Notes: generated by a model from the sequence alone, not told the origin. DNA of 64,000 nt from Chromatiaceae bacterium (GCA_022340805.1 JAJDNF010000036.1:1-64000), one strand, 5' to 3'; positions 29,630-41,541 are shown, counted from the first letter of the stretch. Translations and numbers: made by a program.

Positions 29630-30694
29630 TCAGTTGACCTTAGGATCAAGCTCGCCGGACAGGTAACGGTCGGTCATCGCCTCGAGGCTCAGGACCTTGA
29701 TCTTGGATGCGTTGCCCGCGGTACCGAAGGCCTCGTAACGATCTTTGCAGATCTGCTTCATACCCTTGGTCGCAGCGGCCAGGAATTTACGCGGATCGAA
29801 CTCTTTGGTGTTCTCGGCCAGGAACTTGCGCACTGCACCCGTGGATGCCATGCGCAGGTCGGTATCGATATTGACCTTGCGCACCCCGTGCTTGATGCCC
29901 TCGACGATCTCCTCGACCGGTACGCCATAGGTCTCGCCCATGGTGCCACCGTACTGGTTGATCATCGCCAGCCAGTCCTGTGGCACCGACGAGGAGCCGT
30001 GCATCACCAGATGAGTGTTCGGAATACGCGCATGGATTTCCTTAATGCGCTCGATCGCAAGGATGTCCCCTGTCGGCGGACGGGTAAACTTGTAGGCCCC
30101 GTGCGAGGTACCGATCGCGATCGCTAGCGCGTCCACGCCGGTCTTCTTGACGAAGTCCGCGGCTTCTTCCGGATCGGTCAGCAGCTGGCTGTGGTCCAAC
30201 ACGCCCTCGGCACCGATGCCGTCCTCTTCACCGGCCATGCCGGTCTCGAGGGAGCCCAGGCAGCCCAGTTCGCCTTCAACCGAGACACCACAGGCGTGCG
30301 CCATCTCGACCGTGCGACGGGTGACATCGACGTTGTACTCGTAAGATGCCGGGGTCTTGCCGTCTTCACCCAGCGAGCCGTCCATCATCACCGAGCTGAA
30401 ACCCAGCTGGATCGAACGCTGGCAGACGGCAGGAGAGGTGCCATGGTCCTGGTGCATACACACCGGGATATGCGGAAATTCCTCGATTGCCGCCAAGATC
30501 AGGTGGCGCAGGAAAGGTGCGCCGGCATATTTGCGCGCACCGGCAGACGCCTGCACGATGACCGGCGAGTCGGTCTCGTCAGCCGCTTCCATGATGGCGC
30601 GCATCTGCTCGAGGTTGTTGACGTTGAAAGCGGGTACACCGTAGCCGTGTTCGGCGGCGTGATCTAACATTTGACGCAGGGAAATCAGTGCCAT
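29630..30694 (-). CDS. fba: Class II fructose-bisphosphate aldolase (Calvin-cycle subtype)
   Basis: A 354-residue zinc aldolase, often called CbbA/FbaA in autotrophs. The His ligands and catalytic Asp lie in [11 protein letters not shown]; other motifs are [21 protein letters not shown] and [11 protein letters not shown], and the phosphate loop [10 protein letters not shown]. It acts on fructose-1,6- and probably sedoheptulose-1,7-bisphosphate. It is last in the tkt-gap-pgk-pyk-fba cluster, 24 bases after pyk. Confidence 0.96.
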   Translation of the reverse strand: MALISLRQMLDHAAEHGYGVPAFNVNNLEQMRAIMEAADETDSPVIVQASAGARKYAGAPFLRHLILAAIEEFPHIPVCMHQDHGTSPAVCQRSIQLGFSSVMMDGSLGEDGKTPASYEYNVDVTRRTVEMAHACGVSVEGELGCLGSLETGMAGEEDGIGAEGVLDHSQLLTDPEEAADFVKKTGVDALAIAIGTSHGAYKFTRPPTGDILAIERIKEIHARIPNTHLVMHGSSSVPQDWLAMINQYGGTMGETYGVPVEEIVEGIKHGVRKVNIDTDLRMASTGAVRKFLAENTKEFDPRKFLAAATKGMKQICKDRYEAFGTAGNASKIKVLSLEAMTDRYLSGELDPKVN

Positions 30695-30718
30695 TGTCTG
30701 CTCCTTGTACTGAGAGTC

Positions 30719-32182
30719 TCAATCAAAATTTATGTCGTTCGTTAACGAGACATGCTCGCCAACGCGTACGATCTTCATCACGTTCGTACCACCCGATACG
30801 CCGTTCAGATCGCCCTTGGTGATGACCACGAGATCGTCGTCGCGCACCGCACCACGACGCTGAAGCTCTTCGATGACCTCGGTGTTTGCGCGGCGCGAAT
30901 CGATGCCGGGCTCGAGGTCGAAACTGACGGGATACACCCCCCGGTACAGGGTGACTTTTCTACGCGTGGCCACATGACCCGTCAAGGCATAGATCGGAAT
31001 ACCCGAGGAAATGCGTGACATCCACTTGCAGGTCGATCCGGACTCGGTCAACGCCGCGATCGCCGCCACGCCGAGGTGATTGGCGGTATACATGGTCGAC
31101 ATCGCGATCGCCTCGTCGATCCGCCCGAACACCGAGTGCAGGCGGTGATCCGACTTGCGCGTCTGTGACTGCTTTTCCGCCTCCTTGCACACCCTGTCCA
31201 TCGCCTCGACGGCCTTGGCCGGGTACTTGCCGGCAGCCGATTCCGCCGACAACATGACCGCATCGGTGCCATCGATTACCGCGTTGGCCACGTCGAACAC
31301 CTCGGCCCGTGTCGGAATCGGATTCAGGATCATCGACTCCATCATCTGGGTCGCAGTGATCACGACACAGTTCATCGAGCGTGCGGTACTGATCAGGCGC
31401 TTCTGCACCGCGGGCAGTTCGGCGTCGCCGATCTCCACCCCGAGGTCACCACGCGCCACCATGATCACGTCGGACGCATCGACGATCTCCTCGATGCAAT
31501 CCAGCGCCTCGGCGCGTTCGATCTTCGACACGATGCCGCCCTCGCCGCCCGACTCGCGCAACAGCTGGCGGGTGACGTGCACGTCCTCGGCCGAGCGCAC
31601 GAACGAGACTGCCACGTAGTCGGCCTCGATGCGCGCAGCAAACTTGATGTCCTCTTTGTCCTTGTCGGTCAGCGCCGGCGCGGAAAGTCCGCCGCCCAGC
31701 TTGTTGATGCCTTTGTTGTTGGACAAAATGCCGCCGATCACGACCTTGCAGCGCACCTCGGTGCCGTAGACCTCGTCGACCCACAGCACGATCAGCCCAT
31801 CGTTCAGCACCAGGGTATCGCCGCGCGCGACCTCGCGGTGCAGGGTCGCGTAGGTTACACCGACGCGTTCCTGGTCTCCCTTCTCGAGATCCCAGTCGGT
31901 ATCCAGGATGAAGCGGTCATCCGGCGCCAGCTCGATCTTGCCGTCGACGAACTTGCCGCAACGGATCTTCGGACCCTGCAGGTCGATCAACACGCCGACC
32001 TGGCGTCCACTGGCTCGTGCCCGGTTGCGCACCCAGTCGGCACGCCGTTCGTGATCATCGTGGCTGCCGTGGGACATGTTCAGCCGCACAACATCCACGC
32101 CGGCGCGCAGAACCTCATCCAGCACCTTGGGGTCGTCGGTTGCCGGACCCAGTGTCGCTACGATCTTTGTGCGTCTAAGCAT
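30719..32182 (-). CDS. pyk: Pyruvate kinase
   Basis: A 487-residue pyruvate kinase (PEP plus ADP to pyruvate plus ATP). Markers are RRTKIVATLGPATDD, RLNMSHGSHDDHE, the metal/PEP site MVARGDLGVEIGDAEL, and VITATQMMESMI. The effector domain is complete at the C-terminus. An AAGGAT site lies before the ATG. It is inside a carbon-fixation type cluster, as in several autotrophic proteobacteria. Confidence 0.97.
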   Translation of the reverse strand: MLRRTKIVATLGPATDDPKVLDEVLRAGVDVVRLNMSHGSHDDHERRADWVRNRARASGRQVGVLIDLQGPKIRCGKFVDGKIELAPDDRFILDTDWDLEKGDQERVGVTYATLHREVARGDTLVLNDGLIVLWVDEVYGTEVRCKVVIGGILSNNKGINKLGGGLSAPALTDKDKEDIKFAARIEADYVAVSFVRSAEDVHVTRQLLRESGGEGGIVSKIERAEALDCIEEIVDASDVIMVARGDLGVEIGDAELPAVQKRLISTARSMNCVVITATQMMESMILNPIPTRAEVFDVANAVIDGTDAVMLSAESAAGKYPAKAVEAMDRVCKEAEKQSQTRKSDHRLHSVFGRIDEAIAMSTMYTANHLGVAAIAALTESGSTCKWMSRISSGIPIYALTGHVATRRKVTLYRGVYPVSFDLEPGIDSRRANTEVIEELQRRGAVRDDDLVVITKGDLNGVSGGTNVMKIVRVGEHVSLTNDINFD

Positions 32183-32193
32183 CTATCCTTCTC

Positions 32194-32217
32194 GCGGGCA
32201 GGCCGATCGCCGCCCGC
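32194..32217 (-). other. Stem-loop in pgk-pyk junction
   Basis: GCGGGC (32194-32199) pairs with GCCCGC (32212-32217), and inner GGC/GCC can pair as well. No T run follows, so it is not a classical terminator. It lies between the pgk stop and the pyk ribosome site. Confidence 0.6.
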
Positions 32218-32225
32218 TGATCAAA

Positions 32226-33407
32226 TTACTTTTTTGCGGCTTCCTCGAGCATGGCCACTGCCGGCAGGACCTTGCCCTCGAGATACTCAAGGAAGGCGCC
32301 GCCTGCGGTCGAGATGTAGGACACCTTGTCGTAAATGTCGTACTTCTGGATCGCGGCGATCGTGTCACCGCCACCCGCCAGGCTGAAGCCTGCCGCGTTG
32401 GCAATCGCCATCGAGACCGTCTTCGTGCCCTCGCCGAACTGGTCGAACTCGAACACGCCGACCGGGCCGTTCCATACGATCGTGCCAGCCTTGGCGATGA
32501 TCTCTGCCAGCTCCGCCGCGGACTTGGGGCCGATGTCGAAAATCATCTCGTCGTCGGTGACGTCGTCCGCGCTTTTCAGCACGGCCGGTTCGTTCTCGGC
32601 GAAATTCTTGCCGACCACCACGTCGACAGCGATCGGGATATTGGCACCACGAGCCTGCATTTTCTTCATCAGGGCCTGAGCGGTCGGTACCAGGTCCGCC
32701 TCGCACAGCGACTTGCCAACGTTCTTGCCAGCCGCCAAGAGAAAGGTGTTGGCGATGCCGCCGCCGACCACCAGCTGGTCGACCTTTTCGGACAGTGCCT
32801 CAAGCACGGTCAGCTTGGTCGAGACCTTGGAGCCGCCCACGATCGCGACCATCGGACGCGCCGGGTTGGCCAGCGCCTTCCCCAGGGCGTCGAGTTCTTC
32901 GGCGAGCAACAGGCCGGCGCAGGCCACCGGTGCAAACTTGCCGACGCCGTGGGTCGATGCCTGCGCGCGGTGCGCGGTACCGAAGGCATCCATTACGAAG
33001 ACGTCACACAAGGCCGCGTATTTCTTCGCCAACCCCTCGTTGTCCTTCTTCTCGCCGGCGTTGAAGCGCACGTTTTCGAGCAGCACCACCTCGCCGGCGG
33101 CGACGTCGAATCCGCCATCAATGTAGTCCTTGATCAGGCGGACGCTCTTGCCGAGCTTGGCCGACATGTCCTCGGCGATCGGCTGCATGGAGTTCTCTTC
33201 ATCCGCCTTGCCCTCTTCCGGGCGGCCGCGATGCGACATGACCATCACCTTGGCGCCGGCCTTCGCACAGTGCTCTATGGTCGGCATGGAGGCAGTGATG
33301 CGTGCGTCCGAGGTAACCTTGCCATCCTTGACCGGCACGTTGAGATCGGCGCGAATGAGCACGCGCTTGCCGGCGAGATCGAGGTCGGTGAGCTTGATGA
33401 AAGACAT
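32226..33407 (-). CDS. pgk: Phosphoglycerate kinase
   Basis: A 393-residue phosphoglycerate kinase of full length. Motifs are [42 protein letters not shown], the hinge [13 protein letters not shown], and the C-terminal GGGDTIAAI. It serves glycolysis and, here, probably the ATP-using step of the Calvin cycle. It lies between gap and pyk. Confidence 0.97.
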   Translation of the reverse strand: MSFIKLTDLDLAGKRVLIRADLNVPVKDGKVTSDARITASMPTIEHCAKAGAKVMVMSHRGRPEEGKADEENSMQPIAEDMSAKLGKSVRLIKDYIDGGFDVAAGEVVLLENVRFNAGEKKDNEGLAKKYAALCDVFVMDAFGTAHRAQASTHGVGKFAPVACAGLLLAEELDALGKALANPARPMVAIVGGSKVSTKLTVLEALSEKVDQLVVGGGIANTFLLAAGKNVGKSLCEADLVPTAQALMKKMQARGANIPIAVDVVVGKNFAENEPAVLKSADDVTDDEMIFDIGPKSAAELAEIIAKAGTIVWNGPVGVFEFDQFGEGTKTVSMAIANAAGFSLAGGGDTIAAIQKYDIYDKVSYISTAGGAFLEYLEGKVLPAVAMLEEAAKK

Positions 33408-33445
33408 GATACGAACTCCCTAAACAGGTCCGGATGTTAAGTGTT

Positions 33446-33502
33446 GAGTTTTGAACTTTGCGTACCGGCAGTGAGCGCCCCGTCCGGCAAAACCCACAAC
33501 TC
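33446..33502. repeat. Imperfect intergenic inverted repeat
   Basis: GAGTTTTG..TTGCGTACCGG on the left mirrors CCGGCAA..CACAACTC on the right. The spacer is about 15 bases. It is in the gap-pgk gap and is AT-richer than its surroundings. It may be a dispersed repeat or an RNA element; other copies were not found in this window. Confidence 0.4.
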
Positions 33503-33526
33503 AAGACTCACGCGTTGCAACAGGAT

Positions 33527-33555
33527 GGGCCGCAGCAACAGGACTGCTGCGGCCC
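33527..33555 (-). other. Perfect stem-loop after gap
   Basis: An 11-bp perfect stem (GGGCCGCAGCA at 33527-33537 with TGCTGCGGCCC at 33545-33555) and a 7-base loop, 8 bases after the gap stop. Read leftward there is no T run. It probably protects or processes the gap message rather than ending it. Confidence 0.75.
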
Positions 33556-33563
33556 GATCCGCA

Positions 33564-34595
<1,032 letters not shown>

Positions 34596-34615
34596 CTACA
34601 AATGCATGAAAGACG

Positions 34616-34654
34616 AGGTGGCCGGCCGACGCTGCTCGCCTTGACCGGCCACCT
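34616..34654 (-). other. Stem-loop in tkt-gap junction
   Basis: AGGTGGCCGG (34616-34625) pairs perfectly with CCGGCCACCT (34645-34654) around a 19-base loop. No T run. It lies between the tkt stop and the gap ribosome site. Confidence 0.7.
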
Positions 34655-34666
34655 GTATTGGTTTGC

Positions 34667-36655
34667 TTAACCCGCGACCTCGTCGATCGCCTTGCCGACG
34701 TTCTCCGCGGTAAAGCCGAACAGTTTGAACAGCTCGCCGGCCGGTGCCGACTCGCCGAAGGTATCGATTCCGATCACCTTGCCGCTGCTGCCGACATACT
34801 TCCACCAGCCATCGGTGACGGCCGCCTCGACCGCGACACGCGCGGTGACCGCCGCGGGCAGCACCGATTCCTTGTAGGCCGCTTCCTGCGCGTCGAACAC
34901 GCTGGTGCATGGCATAGAGACCACGCGCACCTTCTTGCTGCTGGCCGCGGCCGCCTCGACCGCGATGCCGACCTCGGAGCCGGTCGCGATCACGATCACG
35001 TCCGGCGTGCCGTCACAGTCGCGCAGCACGTAGCCGCCACGGTCGATGTTGGCGATCTGCGCCGCATCACGGCTCTGGAACGGCAGGCCCTGGCGGGAGA
35101 AGATCAGGCAGGTCGGACCGTTGTGCTTCTCGACCGCCTTGCGCCACGCGACCGCCGTTTCGACCGTGTCGCAGGGACGCCAGACATCCATCCGCGGGAT
35201 CATGCGCAGGGTCGGGATCTGCTCGACCGCCTGGTGGGTCGGGCCGTCTTCGCCCAGACCGATGGAGTCGTGGGTGAATACGAAGATCGACTGGATCTTC
35301 ATCAGTGCCGACATGCGGATCGCGTTGCGCGCGTATTCCGAGAACATCAGGAAGGTCGCGCCGAACGGGATGAAGCCACCGTGCAGCGCGATGCCATTCA
35401 TGATCGCCGACATGCCGAACTCGCGCACACCGTAGTTCACGTAGTTGGCGGCTGGCATGTCGCCGCGCATCGGCTTGTAGCCAGACCACTCGGTCAGGTT
35501 CGAGCAGCCCAGATCGGCCGAACCGCCAAACAGTTCCGGCAGCGCCGCCGCGTAGGCCTCGATCGAGGCCAGCGATGCCTGGCGCGTGGCCGGCGACTTG
35601 GCGTCGCTGTTGCACTGCGCGACAAAGGCGTCCGCCTTGGCGGTCCAGTCGGCCGGCAGTTCGCCGGCCATACGGCGTTTGAACTCGGCTGCCAGCTCCG
35701 GGTGAGCCGCTTCATAGGCGGCGAACTTCTTGTTCCAGGCGGCCTCTGCAGCGGCACCCTTTTCCTTCGCATCCCAACCCTTGTAGACATGGGCAGGAAC
35801 TTCGAACGCCGCATGATCCCAACCCAGTGCGGCCTTAGTCAGGTTGATCTCTTCCTGGCCGAGCGGCGCGCCGTGACAGGCGTGACTGCCGGCCTTGTTC
35901 GGCGACCCAAAACCGATCGTGGTCTTGCAGCAGATCATGGTCGGTTTGTCGGTCATTGCCTTGGCAAATTCCAGCGCCTTGGCGATCGCGGCCGGATCAT
36001 GCCCGTCGACGTCCGGGATTACGTGCCAGCCGTACGATTCGAAACGCTTCGGCGTGTCGTCGGTGAACCAGCCGTCGACGTGACCGTCGATCGAGATGCC
36101 GTTGTCGTCCCAGAAGCAGATCAGTTTGCCCAGGCCGAGCGTACCGGCCAGCGAGCAGGCCTCGTGCGAGATGCCCTCCATCAGGCAGCCGTCGCCGAGG
36201 AACACATAGGTGTTGTGGTCGACGACCGTGTGGCCGTCGCGATTGAACTGTGCGGCCAGCGCGCGCTCGGCGATCGCCATGCCGACCGCGTTGGTGATGC
36301 CCTGACCCAACGGACCGGTGGTGGTCTCGACGCCCGGTGCATATCCGTACTCCGGATGACCCGGGGTCTTGGAGTGCAGCTGACGGAAGTTCTTCAGGTC
36401 GTCGATGGTCAGCTCATACCCGGTCAGGTGCAGCAGGGAGTAGATCAGCATCGAACCATGGCCGTTCGACAGCACGAAGCGGTCACGGTCAGCCCAGTGC
36501 GGATTGCCCGGATTGTGCCTCATGTGGTCGTTCCACAGCACCTCGGCGATATCCGCCATACCCATCGGAGCGCCCGGATGACCGGAATTGGCTTTCTGAA
36601 CAGCGTCCATACTCAACGCGCGGACCGCGTTGGCAAGCTCTCTGCGTGAGGACAT
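34667..36655 (-). CDS. tkt: Transketolase
   Basis: A 662-residue transketolase, full length. It has the [18 protein letters not shown] front, the thiamine-diphosphate motif [18 protein letters not shown], the pyrimidine domain with [15 protein letters not shown], and the C-terminal domain ending [10 protein letters not shown]. It moves two-carbon units in the pentose phosphate and Calvin cycles. It heads the tkt-gap-pgk-pyk-fba cluster. GGAGGGACTC lies just before the ATG. Confidence 0.97.
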   Translation of the reverse strand: MSSRRELANAVRALSMDAVQKANSGHPGAPMGMADIAEVLWNDHMRHNPGNPHWADRDRFVLSNGHGSMLIYSLLHLTGYELTIDDLKNFRQLHSKTPGHPEYGYAPGVETTTGPLGQGITNAVGMAIAERALAAQFNRDGHTVVDHNTYVFLGDGCLMEGISHEACSLAGTLGLGKLICFWDDNGISIDGHVDGWFTDDTPKRFESYGWHVIPDVDGHDPAAIAKALEFAKAMTDKPTMICCKTTIGFGSPNKAGSHACHGAPLGQEEINLTKAALGWDHAAFEVPAHVYKGWDAKEKGAAAEAAWNKKFAAYEAAHPELAAEFKRRMAGELPADWTAKADAFVAQCNSDAKSPATRQASLASIEAYAAALPELFGGSADLGCSNLTEWSGYKPMRGDMPAANYVNYGVREFGMSAIMNGIALHGGFIPFGATFLMFSEYARNAIRMSALMKIQSIFVFTHDSIGLGEDGPTHQAVEQIPTLRMIPRMDVWRPCDTVETAVAWRKAVEKHNGPTCLIFSRQGLPFQSRDAAQIANIDRGGYVLRDCDGTPDVIVIATGSEVGIAVEAAAASSKKVRVVSMPCTSVFDAQEAAYKESVLPAAVTARVAVEAAVTDGWWKYVGSSGKVIGIDTFGESAPAGELFKLFGFTAENVGKAIDEVAG

Positions 36656-36968
36656 GAGTCCCTCCTGTCAAAGACTAAGAATTCTCCGCCCCCGGACCGC
36701 AGCCCGGGGCGAACTGATTCGTTTTAATGCCAGGCCTGCCGTGCCTTGGCGAAGCGAGTGGCGGTGGTGTGTTGCACCTGCGCGACGGCGTCGTTCTGCC
36801 TCCGACGCAACCCCGGCCCGATGACCATAAAAAGGTCGGGTATTCTCACCTAGTCACTGGAACAGGGGCAAGAAGGGATTCCCCGAATATTCAAATACAC
36901 CTATAAGCGCAGGAAATCAGCGCCTCATAGAGTCGCAAGCGGCTGTTTTGTATAGGAATATTATTGGA
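36656..36968. other. Intergenic region upstream of tkt
   Basis: About 310 bases without a gene, AT-richer than its surroundings at 36840-36965. It should hold the promoter of the carbon-fixation cluster and possibly a LysR-type (CbbR) site, but I see no pattern clear enough to place one. Confidence 0.4.
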
Positions 36969-37523
36969 TCATCCGATCCACTTGATTGAGCAGCCCATGC
37001 TCGGGATCTGCTCGGAGGGTCCTTTTCCGGTCTCCGCGACCTGCTTCATCGCCTCGAAAAGGTCGCGCCGGGTGTCCGCCGGGGCGGTCTCTTTACGGCT
37101 CGCATCGAGTTGCCCGCGATATTGCAGGCCGCCGGCGGCATTGTAGCCGAAGAAGTCCGGGGTGCAGACGGCGCCGTAGGCCCTGGCGACGTCCTGCGTG
37201 CGGTCAATCAGGTAAGGGAACGGGAATCCCTTGCTCGCGGCCAGGCGCTGCATGTTGTCAAACGAGTCCTCGGGATAGTCGGTGGGATCGTTGGACATGA
37301 TCGCGACACAGTTCACACCCAGCGCCTTGAGGTCGACGGCATCGCGCACGATGCGATCGATCACGGCCTTCACGTACGGGCAATGATTGCAGATGAACAT
37401 CACCAGCAGTCCCTTCTCGCCCATGCACTGATCGCGGGACCAGTCACGTCCATCGACACCCGGAAGGTTAAAGTCCGGTGCCGGCTTGCCGAACTCACAT
37501 ACCGGCGTCTGCAATGAAACCAT
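36969..37523 (-). CDS. Peroxiredoxin-like (AhpC/TSA fold) thioredoxin family protein
   Basis: A 184-residue cytoplasmic protein of the thioredoxin/peroxiredoxin fold. It starts with FGKPAPDFNLPGVDGRDWS, then the active-site-like FICNHCPYVKAVIDRIV (Cys-Pro with an upstream Cys, C-N-H-C-P-Y). CVAIMSNDPTDYPEDSF and CTPDFFGYNAAGGLQYRGQL follow. It belongs to a widely found family of uncharacterised redoxins. It is divergent to metK and 313 bases upstream of tkt. Confidence 0.88.
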   Translation of the reverse strand: MVSLQTPVCEFGKPAPDFNLPGVDGRDWSRDQCMGEKGLLVMFICNHCPYVKAVIDRIVRDAVDLKALGVNCVAIMSNDPTDYPEDSFDNMQRLAASKGFPFPYLIDRTQDVARAYGAVCTPDFFGYNAAGGLQYRGQLDASRKETAPADTRRDLFEAMKQVAETGKGPSEQIPSMGCSIKWIG

Positions 37524-37593
37524 TGGCTAGTCCTCTTAATCCCGTTCCCGCAGCGCGTCATTCTTCCAGAATGCGGAATATGCCTCAACCGTG

Positions 37594-37599
37594 TAAAAT
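37594..37599 (+). promoter_or_regulatory. Possible -10 box of metK
   Basis: TAAAAT in the context GTGTAAAATC, 64 bases before the metK start. The same ten bases occur before the ahcY riboswitch. No good -35 box is visible. No SAM riboswitch was recognised here. Confidence 0.3.
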
Positions 37600-37663
37600 C
37601 GCGCGCCCCAGCGTGCTCGACACAGAAACGCCGCTACGTCTTTGAAAACAGCAGGAGTAAGCG

Positions 37664-38836
37664 ATGTCCCGTAATTTCATCTTCACCTCGGAGTCGGTCT
37701 CCGAGGGCCATCCGGACAAAATGGCGGACCAGGTCTCTGACGCCATATTGGACGCGATCCTGGCCGAAGACCCGCACGCCCGCGTTGCCTGCGAGACCCT
37801 TTTCAAGACCGGCATGGCGGTCATTGCCGGCGAGATAACCACCAGAGCGAAGCCCGACTACGAGCAGATCATCCGCCAGACCATCAACGACATCGGCTAC
37901 GTCAGCTCCGATATGGGCTTCGACGGCAATACCTGCGCGGTGCTGACCGCGATCGGCGTGCAGTCGCATGACATCAACCAGGGCGTGGACCGCGCCAGGC
38001 CGGAAGACCAGGGCGCCGGGGACCAGGGGCTGATGTTCGGCTACGCGACCAACGAGACCGAGGTGCTGATGCCTGCCGCCATCCTGTATGCCCACCGCCT
38101 GGTCGAGCGTCAGGCCGAGGTGCGCAAGAAGGGCATACTGCCGCTGCTGCGCCCGGACGCGAAGTCGCAGGTCAGCCTGCATTACGTCGGCGGCAAACCG
38201 GTTGCAATCGATGCCGTAGTACTGTCGACCCAGCACGCAGCCGAGTTCAGCGGCGCGGCGCTGCAGGAGGCGGTGATGGATGAGATCATCAAGCCGATCC
38301 TGGACCCGACCGGACTACTGACCAAAGACACCCGTTTTCACATCAATCCGACCGGCAGCTTCGTGATCGGCGGGCCGATGGGAGACGCCGGCCTGACCGG
38401 GCGCAAGATCATCGTCGACACCTACGGCGGTGCAGCGCGCCACGGTGGCGGCGCCTTCTCCGGCAAGGATCCGTCCAAGGTCGATCGCTCGGCCGCCTAC
38501 GCCGGCCGCTACGTGGCCAAGAACATCGTCGCCGCCGGTCTGGCCGACAAGTGTGAGATTCAGGTCTCGTACGCGATCGGCGTGGCCGAACCGACCTCGA
38601 TCATGGTCGACACCTTCGGCACCGGCAGCGTCACCGACGAACGCATCACCGAGCTGGTCCGCGAGCACTTCGACCTGCGCCCCTACGGTATCCTGCGCAT
38701 GCTCGACCTGCTCAACGCGAAACAGATCAAGTACCGCAAGACGGCTGCCTACGGCCACTTCGGCCGTGAACACGAGGGCTTCACCTGGGAAGTCACCGAC
38801 AGGGCCGACGAACTGCGCGAGGCCGCCGGTATCTGA
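37664..38836 (+). CDS. metK: S-adenosylmethionine synthetase
   Basis: A 390-residue MetK, full length (Met plus ATP to SAM). It has [18 protein letters not shown], the [12 protein letters not shown] hexapeptide-type motif, [19 protein letters not shown], and the metal and K+ sites in the expected places. An AGCAGGAGT ribosome site lies before the ATG. It begins the SAM/SAH/methionine group metK-ahcY-metF and ends in a bidirectional terminator. Confidence 0.98.
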   Translation: MSRNFIFTSESVSEGHPDKMADQVSDAILDAILAEDPHARVACETLFKTGMAVIAGEITTRAKPDYEQIIRQTINDIGYVSSDMGFDGNTCAVLTAIGVQSHDINQGVDRARPEDQGAGDQGLMFGYATNETEVLMPAAILYAHRLVERQAEVRKKGILPLLRPDAKSQVSLHYVGGKPVAIDAVVLSTQHAAEFSGAALQEAVMDEIIKPILDPTGLLTKDTRFHINPTGSFVIGGPMGDAGLTGRKIIVDTYGGAARHGGGAFSGKDPSKVDRSAAYAGRYVAKNIVAAGLADKCEIQVSYAIGVAEPTSIMVDTFGTGSVTDERITELVREHFDLRPYGILRMLDLLNAKQIKYRKTAAYGHFGREHEGFTWEVTDRADELREAAGI

Positions 38837-38854
38837 CCGGGTGCGCGTGCACGC

Positions 38855-38885
38855 AAAAAAGCCGACCCGGCGGGTCGGCTTTTTT
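38855..38885. terminator. Bidirectional rho-independent terminator
   Basis: GCCGACCC (38861-38868) pairs with GGGTCGGC (38872-38879) with a 3-base loop. Six A precede and six T follow the stem. It can end metK rightward and the DUF2189 gene leftward. Confidence 0.93.
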
Positions 38886-38955
38886 GTTGCTGGGGAAGAC
38901 ATCCCCGGCAAGATGGTCGCGATCACTGCATCGCCGGCCGGCGCGACCCTGGTTC

Positions 38956-39729
38956 TCAGTCCGCCTTGACCGTCTCGCGATAGGCGTGCCAAGTGGCATG
39001 GCCGATCAACGGCAGGACGATCACCAGACCGATGTAGGCGGTGGCGAAGCCGACCAGCACCAGGCCCACGATCAGCGCGCCCCACAGGACCATCACGCCC
39101 TTGTTCTGCACCACCGCGGCCACACTGGTCAGCGCGCTGGTGATCGCATCGGTCCCGCGGTCGAGCATCATCGGCAGCGCGACCACACTGGCCGAGAACA
39201 CGATGGTCGCGAATATCGAACCCACCGCGCTGCCGACTGCGAGGAACTCGACCCAGCCCAGCACGCCCAAGTCTTCACCGATCGGGAAAAACACATGCAC
39301 CATCGAGGCCGCGCGCGCCCAAACCAGCAGCACGACCAGCATGACCAGTGCGAACAGAAGCTCGTTGCGCAGATGGTTGCGGCTCTCGGTCCAGCACATG
39401 CCCAGTCGCGGCTCGCGCCCCTGTTCGAGCTGTCGACTGATCGAATACAAACCGAAGGCCAGTACCGGCCCGGCCAGGATGAAGGCCATGCCGAGCGTGA
39501 ACAGCGCCACCACATTGCCCCCTGCCCAGGCCAGCGCAGTGACCACGTAGGCGAACACCGCAAGCCCGATGCCGTAAGTGAGACTCTGCGCTCGGGCACG
39601 GTTTAGGTCTCGCCAACCCAGCCGGAGCCAGCGCAGCGGCGCATCCAGCCCGAGCCGGTTCGACGGGTAAAAAAGTGGTTCAATCTGAGGGTCAGTCCCT
39701 TCCGGGCGGACCACACCTGGTTCTGCCAT
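38956..39729 (-). CDS. DUF2189 family membrane protein
   Basis: A 257-residue inner membrane protein with about six hydrophobic helices: YGIGLAVFAYVVTALAWAGG, FTLGMAFILAGPVLAFGLYS, LLFALVMLVVLLVWARA, FLAVGSAVGSIFATIVFSAS, and a paired set near the end. The cytoplasmic front (RWLRLGWRDLNRARAQSL) and YSISRQLEQGREP loop fit DUF2189. AGGAGGAATCT precedes the ATG. The function is unknown. Confidence 0.85.
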   Translation of the reverse strand: MAEPGVVRPEGTDPQIEPLFYPSNRLGLDAPLRWLRLGWRDLNRARAQSLTYGIGLAVFAYVVTALAWAGGNVVALFTLGMAFILAGPVLAFGLYSISRQLEQGREPRLGMCWTESRNHLRNELLFALVMLVVLLVWARAASMVHVFFPIGEDLGVLGWVEFLAVGSAVGSIFATIVFSASVVALPMMLDRGTDAITSALTSVAAVVQNKGVMVLWGALIVGLVLVGFATAYIGLVIVLPLIGHATWHAYRETVKAD

Positions 39730-39936
39730 AGATTCCTCCTGATTTGGTGCGCGCCCCGTTCAGCGGGGTCTGGCTATGTGCCGTCTTGAGCGGCTGTCCT
39801 GGAAAATAGCGCATAAACCCGGCCCCGGGCAGTAGTTTTTTGCCACTCCGCCCCCCCGGCCCGCACTTTTTCTGACCCGTGCCGGCTCAATACCCCAAAT
39901 CACATGGTCAAAACCCCACTCTGCGGCACAGATGTG

Positions 39937-39942
39937 TAAAAT
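39937..39942 (+). promoter_or_regulatory. Possible -10 box of ahcY
   Basis: TAAAAT in GTGTAAAATC, about 75 bases before the SAH riboswitch core, matching the box before metK. The -35 region is weak. Confidence 0.3.
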
Positions 39943-40012
39943 CTCGCTCTCTCCCAGGTCACCGGGCTCGAGTTTCACGGCACTGCCACGCCACCAGGGA
40001 GACCACAATTCC

Positions 40013-40088
40013 TCCCCGAGGGGCGCTGCAACCTGATGAAAATCAGGCCAGGCTCGGCGGCGGATACAGCGATAGCAAACGGCGCTCA
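40013..40088 (+). promoter_or_regulatory. SAH riboswitch upstream of ahcY
   Basis: The leader fits the S-adenosylhomocysteine riboswitch. P1 is CCGAG (40016-40020) with CTCGG (40053-40057). The conserved GGGCGCTGCAACC follows. P2 is CCTGAT-GAAA-ATCAGG (40032-40047), followed by CCAGGCTCGG. A downstream AAACGGCGCTCA (about 40077-40088) can pair back with GGGCGC to make the known pseudoknot. SAH binding turns on ahcY, which removes SAH. The start codon is 31 bases after the aptamer, so control could be at translation. Confidence 0.93.
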
Positions 40089-40118
40089 CTCACGTTTATT
40101 GAACAGGAGTCAACAACC

Positions 40119-41525
40119 ATGAGTGAGTTCACCGATTACAAAGTTGCCGACATGTCGCTGGCCGAATGGGGCCGCAAAGAGATGCGCATCGCCGAGACCG
40201 AGATGCCCGGCCTGATGGCGCTGCGCGAGAAATACGGCCGCGACAAGCCACTCAAGGGCGCGCGCATCACCGGCTCGCTGCACATGACCATCCAGACCGC
40301 AGTGCTGATCGAGACCCTGATCGAACTCGGCGCGCAGGTGCGCTGGTGCTCTTGCAACATCTTCTCCACCCAGGATCACGCCGCCGCCGCGATCGCCGCC
40401 GTCGGCATCCCGGTCTATGCCTGGAAGGGCGAGACGCTGGAGGAATACTGGTGGTGCACCGAGCAGGTGCTGAACTGGCCAAACGGTGAGCTGCCCAACA
40501 TGATCCTCGATGACGGCGGCGATGCGACACTGCTGGTACACAAAGGGGTGCAATACGCCAAGGCCGGCGCCGTTCCGGAACCCAAGGCTGACGATCCGGA
40601 GGAATGGCAGGTCATCCTCGGCGTGCTCAAGCGCAGCCTGGCCGAAGACCCAAGGCGCTATCAAAAGATGGCCGAGTCGATCCGTGGCGTGACCGAGGAG
40701 ACCACCACCGGCGTGCATCGTCTGTATGAAATGATGAAGCACGGCGAACTGCTGTTTCCTGCGATGAACGTTAACGACTCGGTCACCAAGTCCAAGTTCG
40801 ACAACCTGTACGGCTGTCGCGAGTCACTGGTCGACGGCATCAAGCGCGCCACCGATGTGATGATCGCCGGCAAGATCGCGCTGGTGTGCGGTTACGGCGA
40901 CGTCGGCAAGGGTTCAGCCCAGTCGCTGCGCGGCCTCGGCGCGACCGTGTGGATTACCGAGATCGACCCGATCTGTGCCCTGCAGGCGGCGATGGAGGGC
41001 TACCGCGTAGTCACAGTGGAAGACGCCGCACCGGTCGCGGACATCTTCGTCACCACCACTGGCAACAAAAACATCATCCGCCACGAGCACATGGCCGCGA
41101 TGAAAGACGAGGCAATCGTTTGCAACATCGGTCACTTCGACAATGAGATCGATATCGCCAGCGTCAAGAAATACCAGTGGGAAAACATCAAGCCGCAGGT
41201 CGATCACATCATCTTCCCGGATGGCAAGCGCATCATCCTGCTGGCCGAGGGGCGGCTGGTGAACCTGGGATGCGCCACGGGCCACCCGAGCTTCGTGATG
41301 TCCGCCTCGTTCACCAACCAGGTGCTTGCGCAGATAGAGCTGTTCGCCAAGCGCGACCAGTACCCCATCGGCGTCTATGTGCTGCCCAAGGCCCTCGACG
41401 AGGAGGTCGCGCGACTGCACCTGCAGAAGATCGGCGCCAGGCTCACCGTACTGAGCCAGGACCAGGCCGACTATATCGGTGTACCGGTCGAGGGTCCCTA
41501 CAAGGCCGATCATTATCGTTACTGA
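40119..41525 (+). CDS. ahcY: S-adenosylhomocysteine hydrolase
   Basis: A 468-residue NAD-dependent adenosylhomocysteinase (SAH to adenosine plus homocysteine). It has [35 protein letters not shown], the NAD motif [17 protein letters not shown], and the end [10 protein letters not shown]. The ATG at 40119 follows AACAGGAGT and gives the family start; the longer frame upstream is the riboswitch. It is the expected target of the SAH riboswitch and is followed by metF. Confidence 0.98.
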   Translation: MSEFTDYKVADMSLAEWGRKEMRIAETEMPGLMALREKYGRDKPLKGARITGSLHMTIQTAVLIETLIELGAQVRWCSCNIFSTQDHAAAAIAAVGIPVYAWKGETLEEYWWCTEQVLNWPNGELPNMILDDGGDATLLVHKGVQYAKAGAVPEPKADDPEEWQVILGVLKRSLAEDPRRYQKMAESIRGVTEETTTGVHRLYEMMKHGELLFPAMNVNDSVTKSKFDNLYGCRESLVDGIKRATDVMIAGKIALVCGYGDVGKGSAQSLRGLGATVWITEIDPICALQAAMEGYRVVTVEDAAPVADIFVTTTGNKNIIRHEHMAAMKDEAIVCNIGHFDNEIDIASVKKYQWENIKPQVDHIIFPDGKRIILLAEGRLVNLGCATGHPSFVMSASFTNQVLAQIELFAKRDQYPIGVYVLPKALDEEVARLHLQKIGARLTVLSQDQADYIGVPVEGPYKADHYRY

Positions 41526-41541
41526 TCCAGGACCGTGCAGG

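Noticed and set aside
34658-36649. Long plus-strand open frame opposite tkt
   Set aside because: A shadow of transketolase; the product is low in hydrophobic core and matches nothing.
37524-37663. SAM riboswitch upstream of metK
   Set aside because: No known SAM aptamer pattern could be folded in the 140-base leader.
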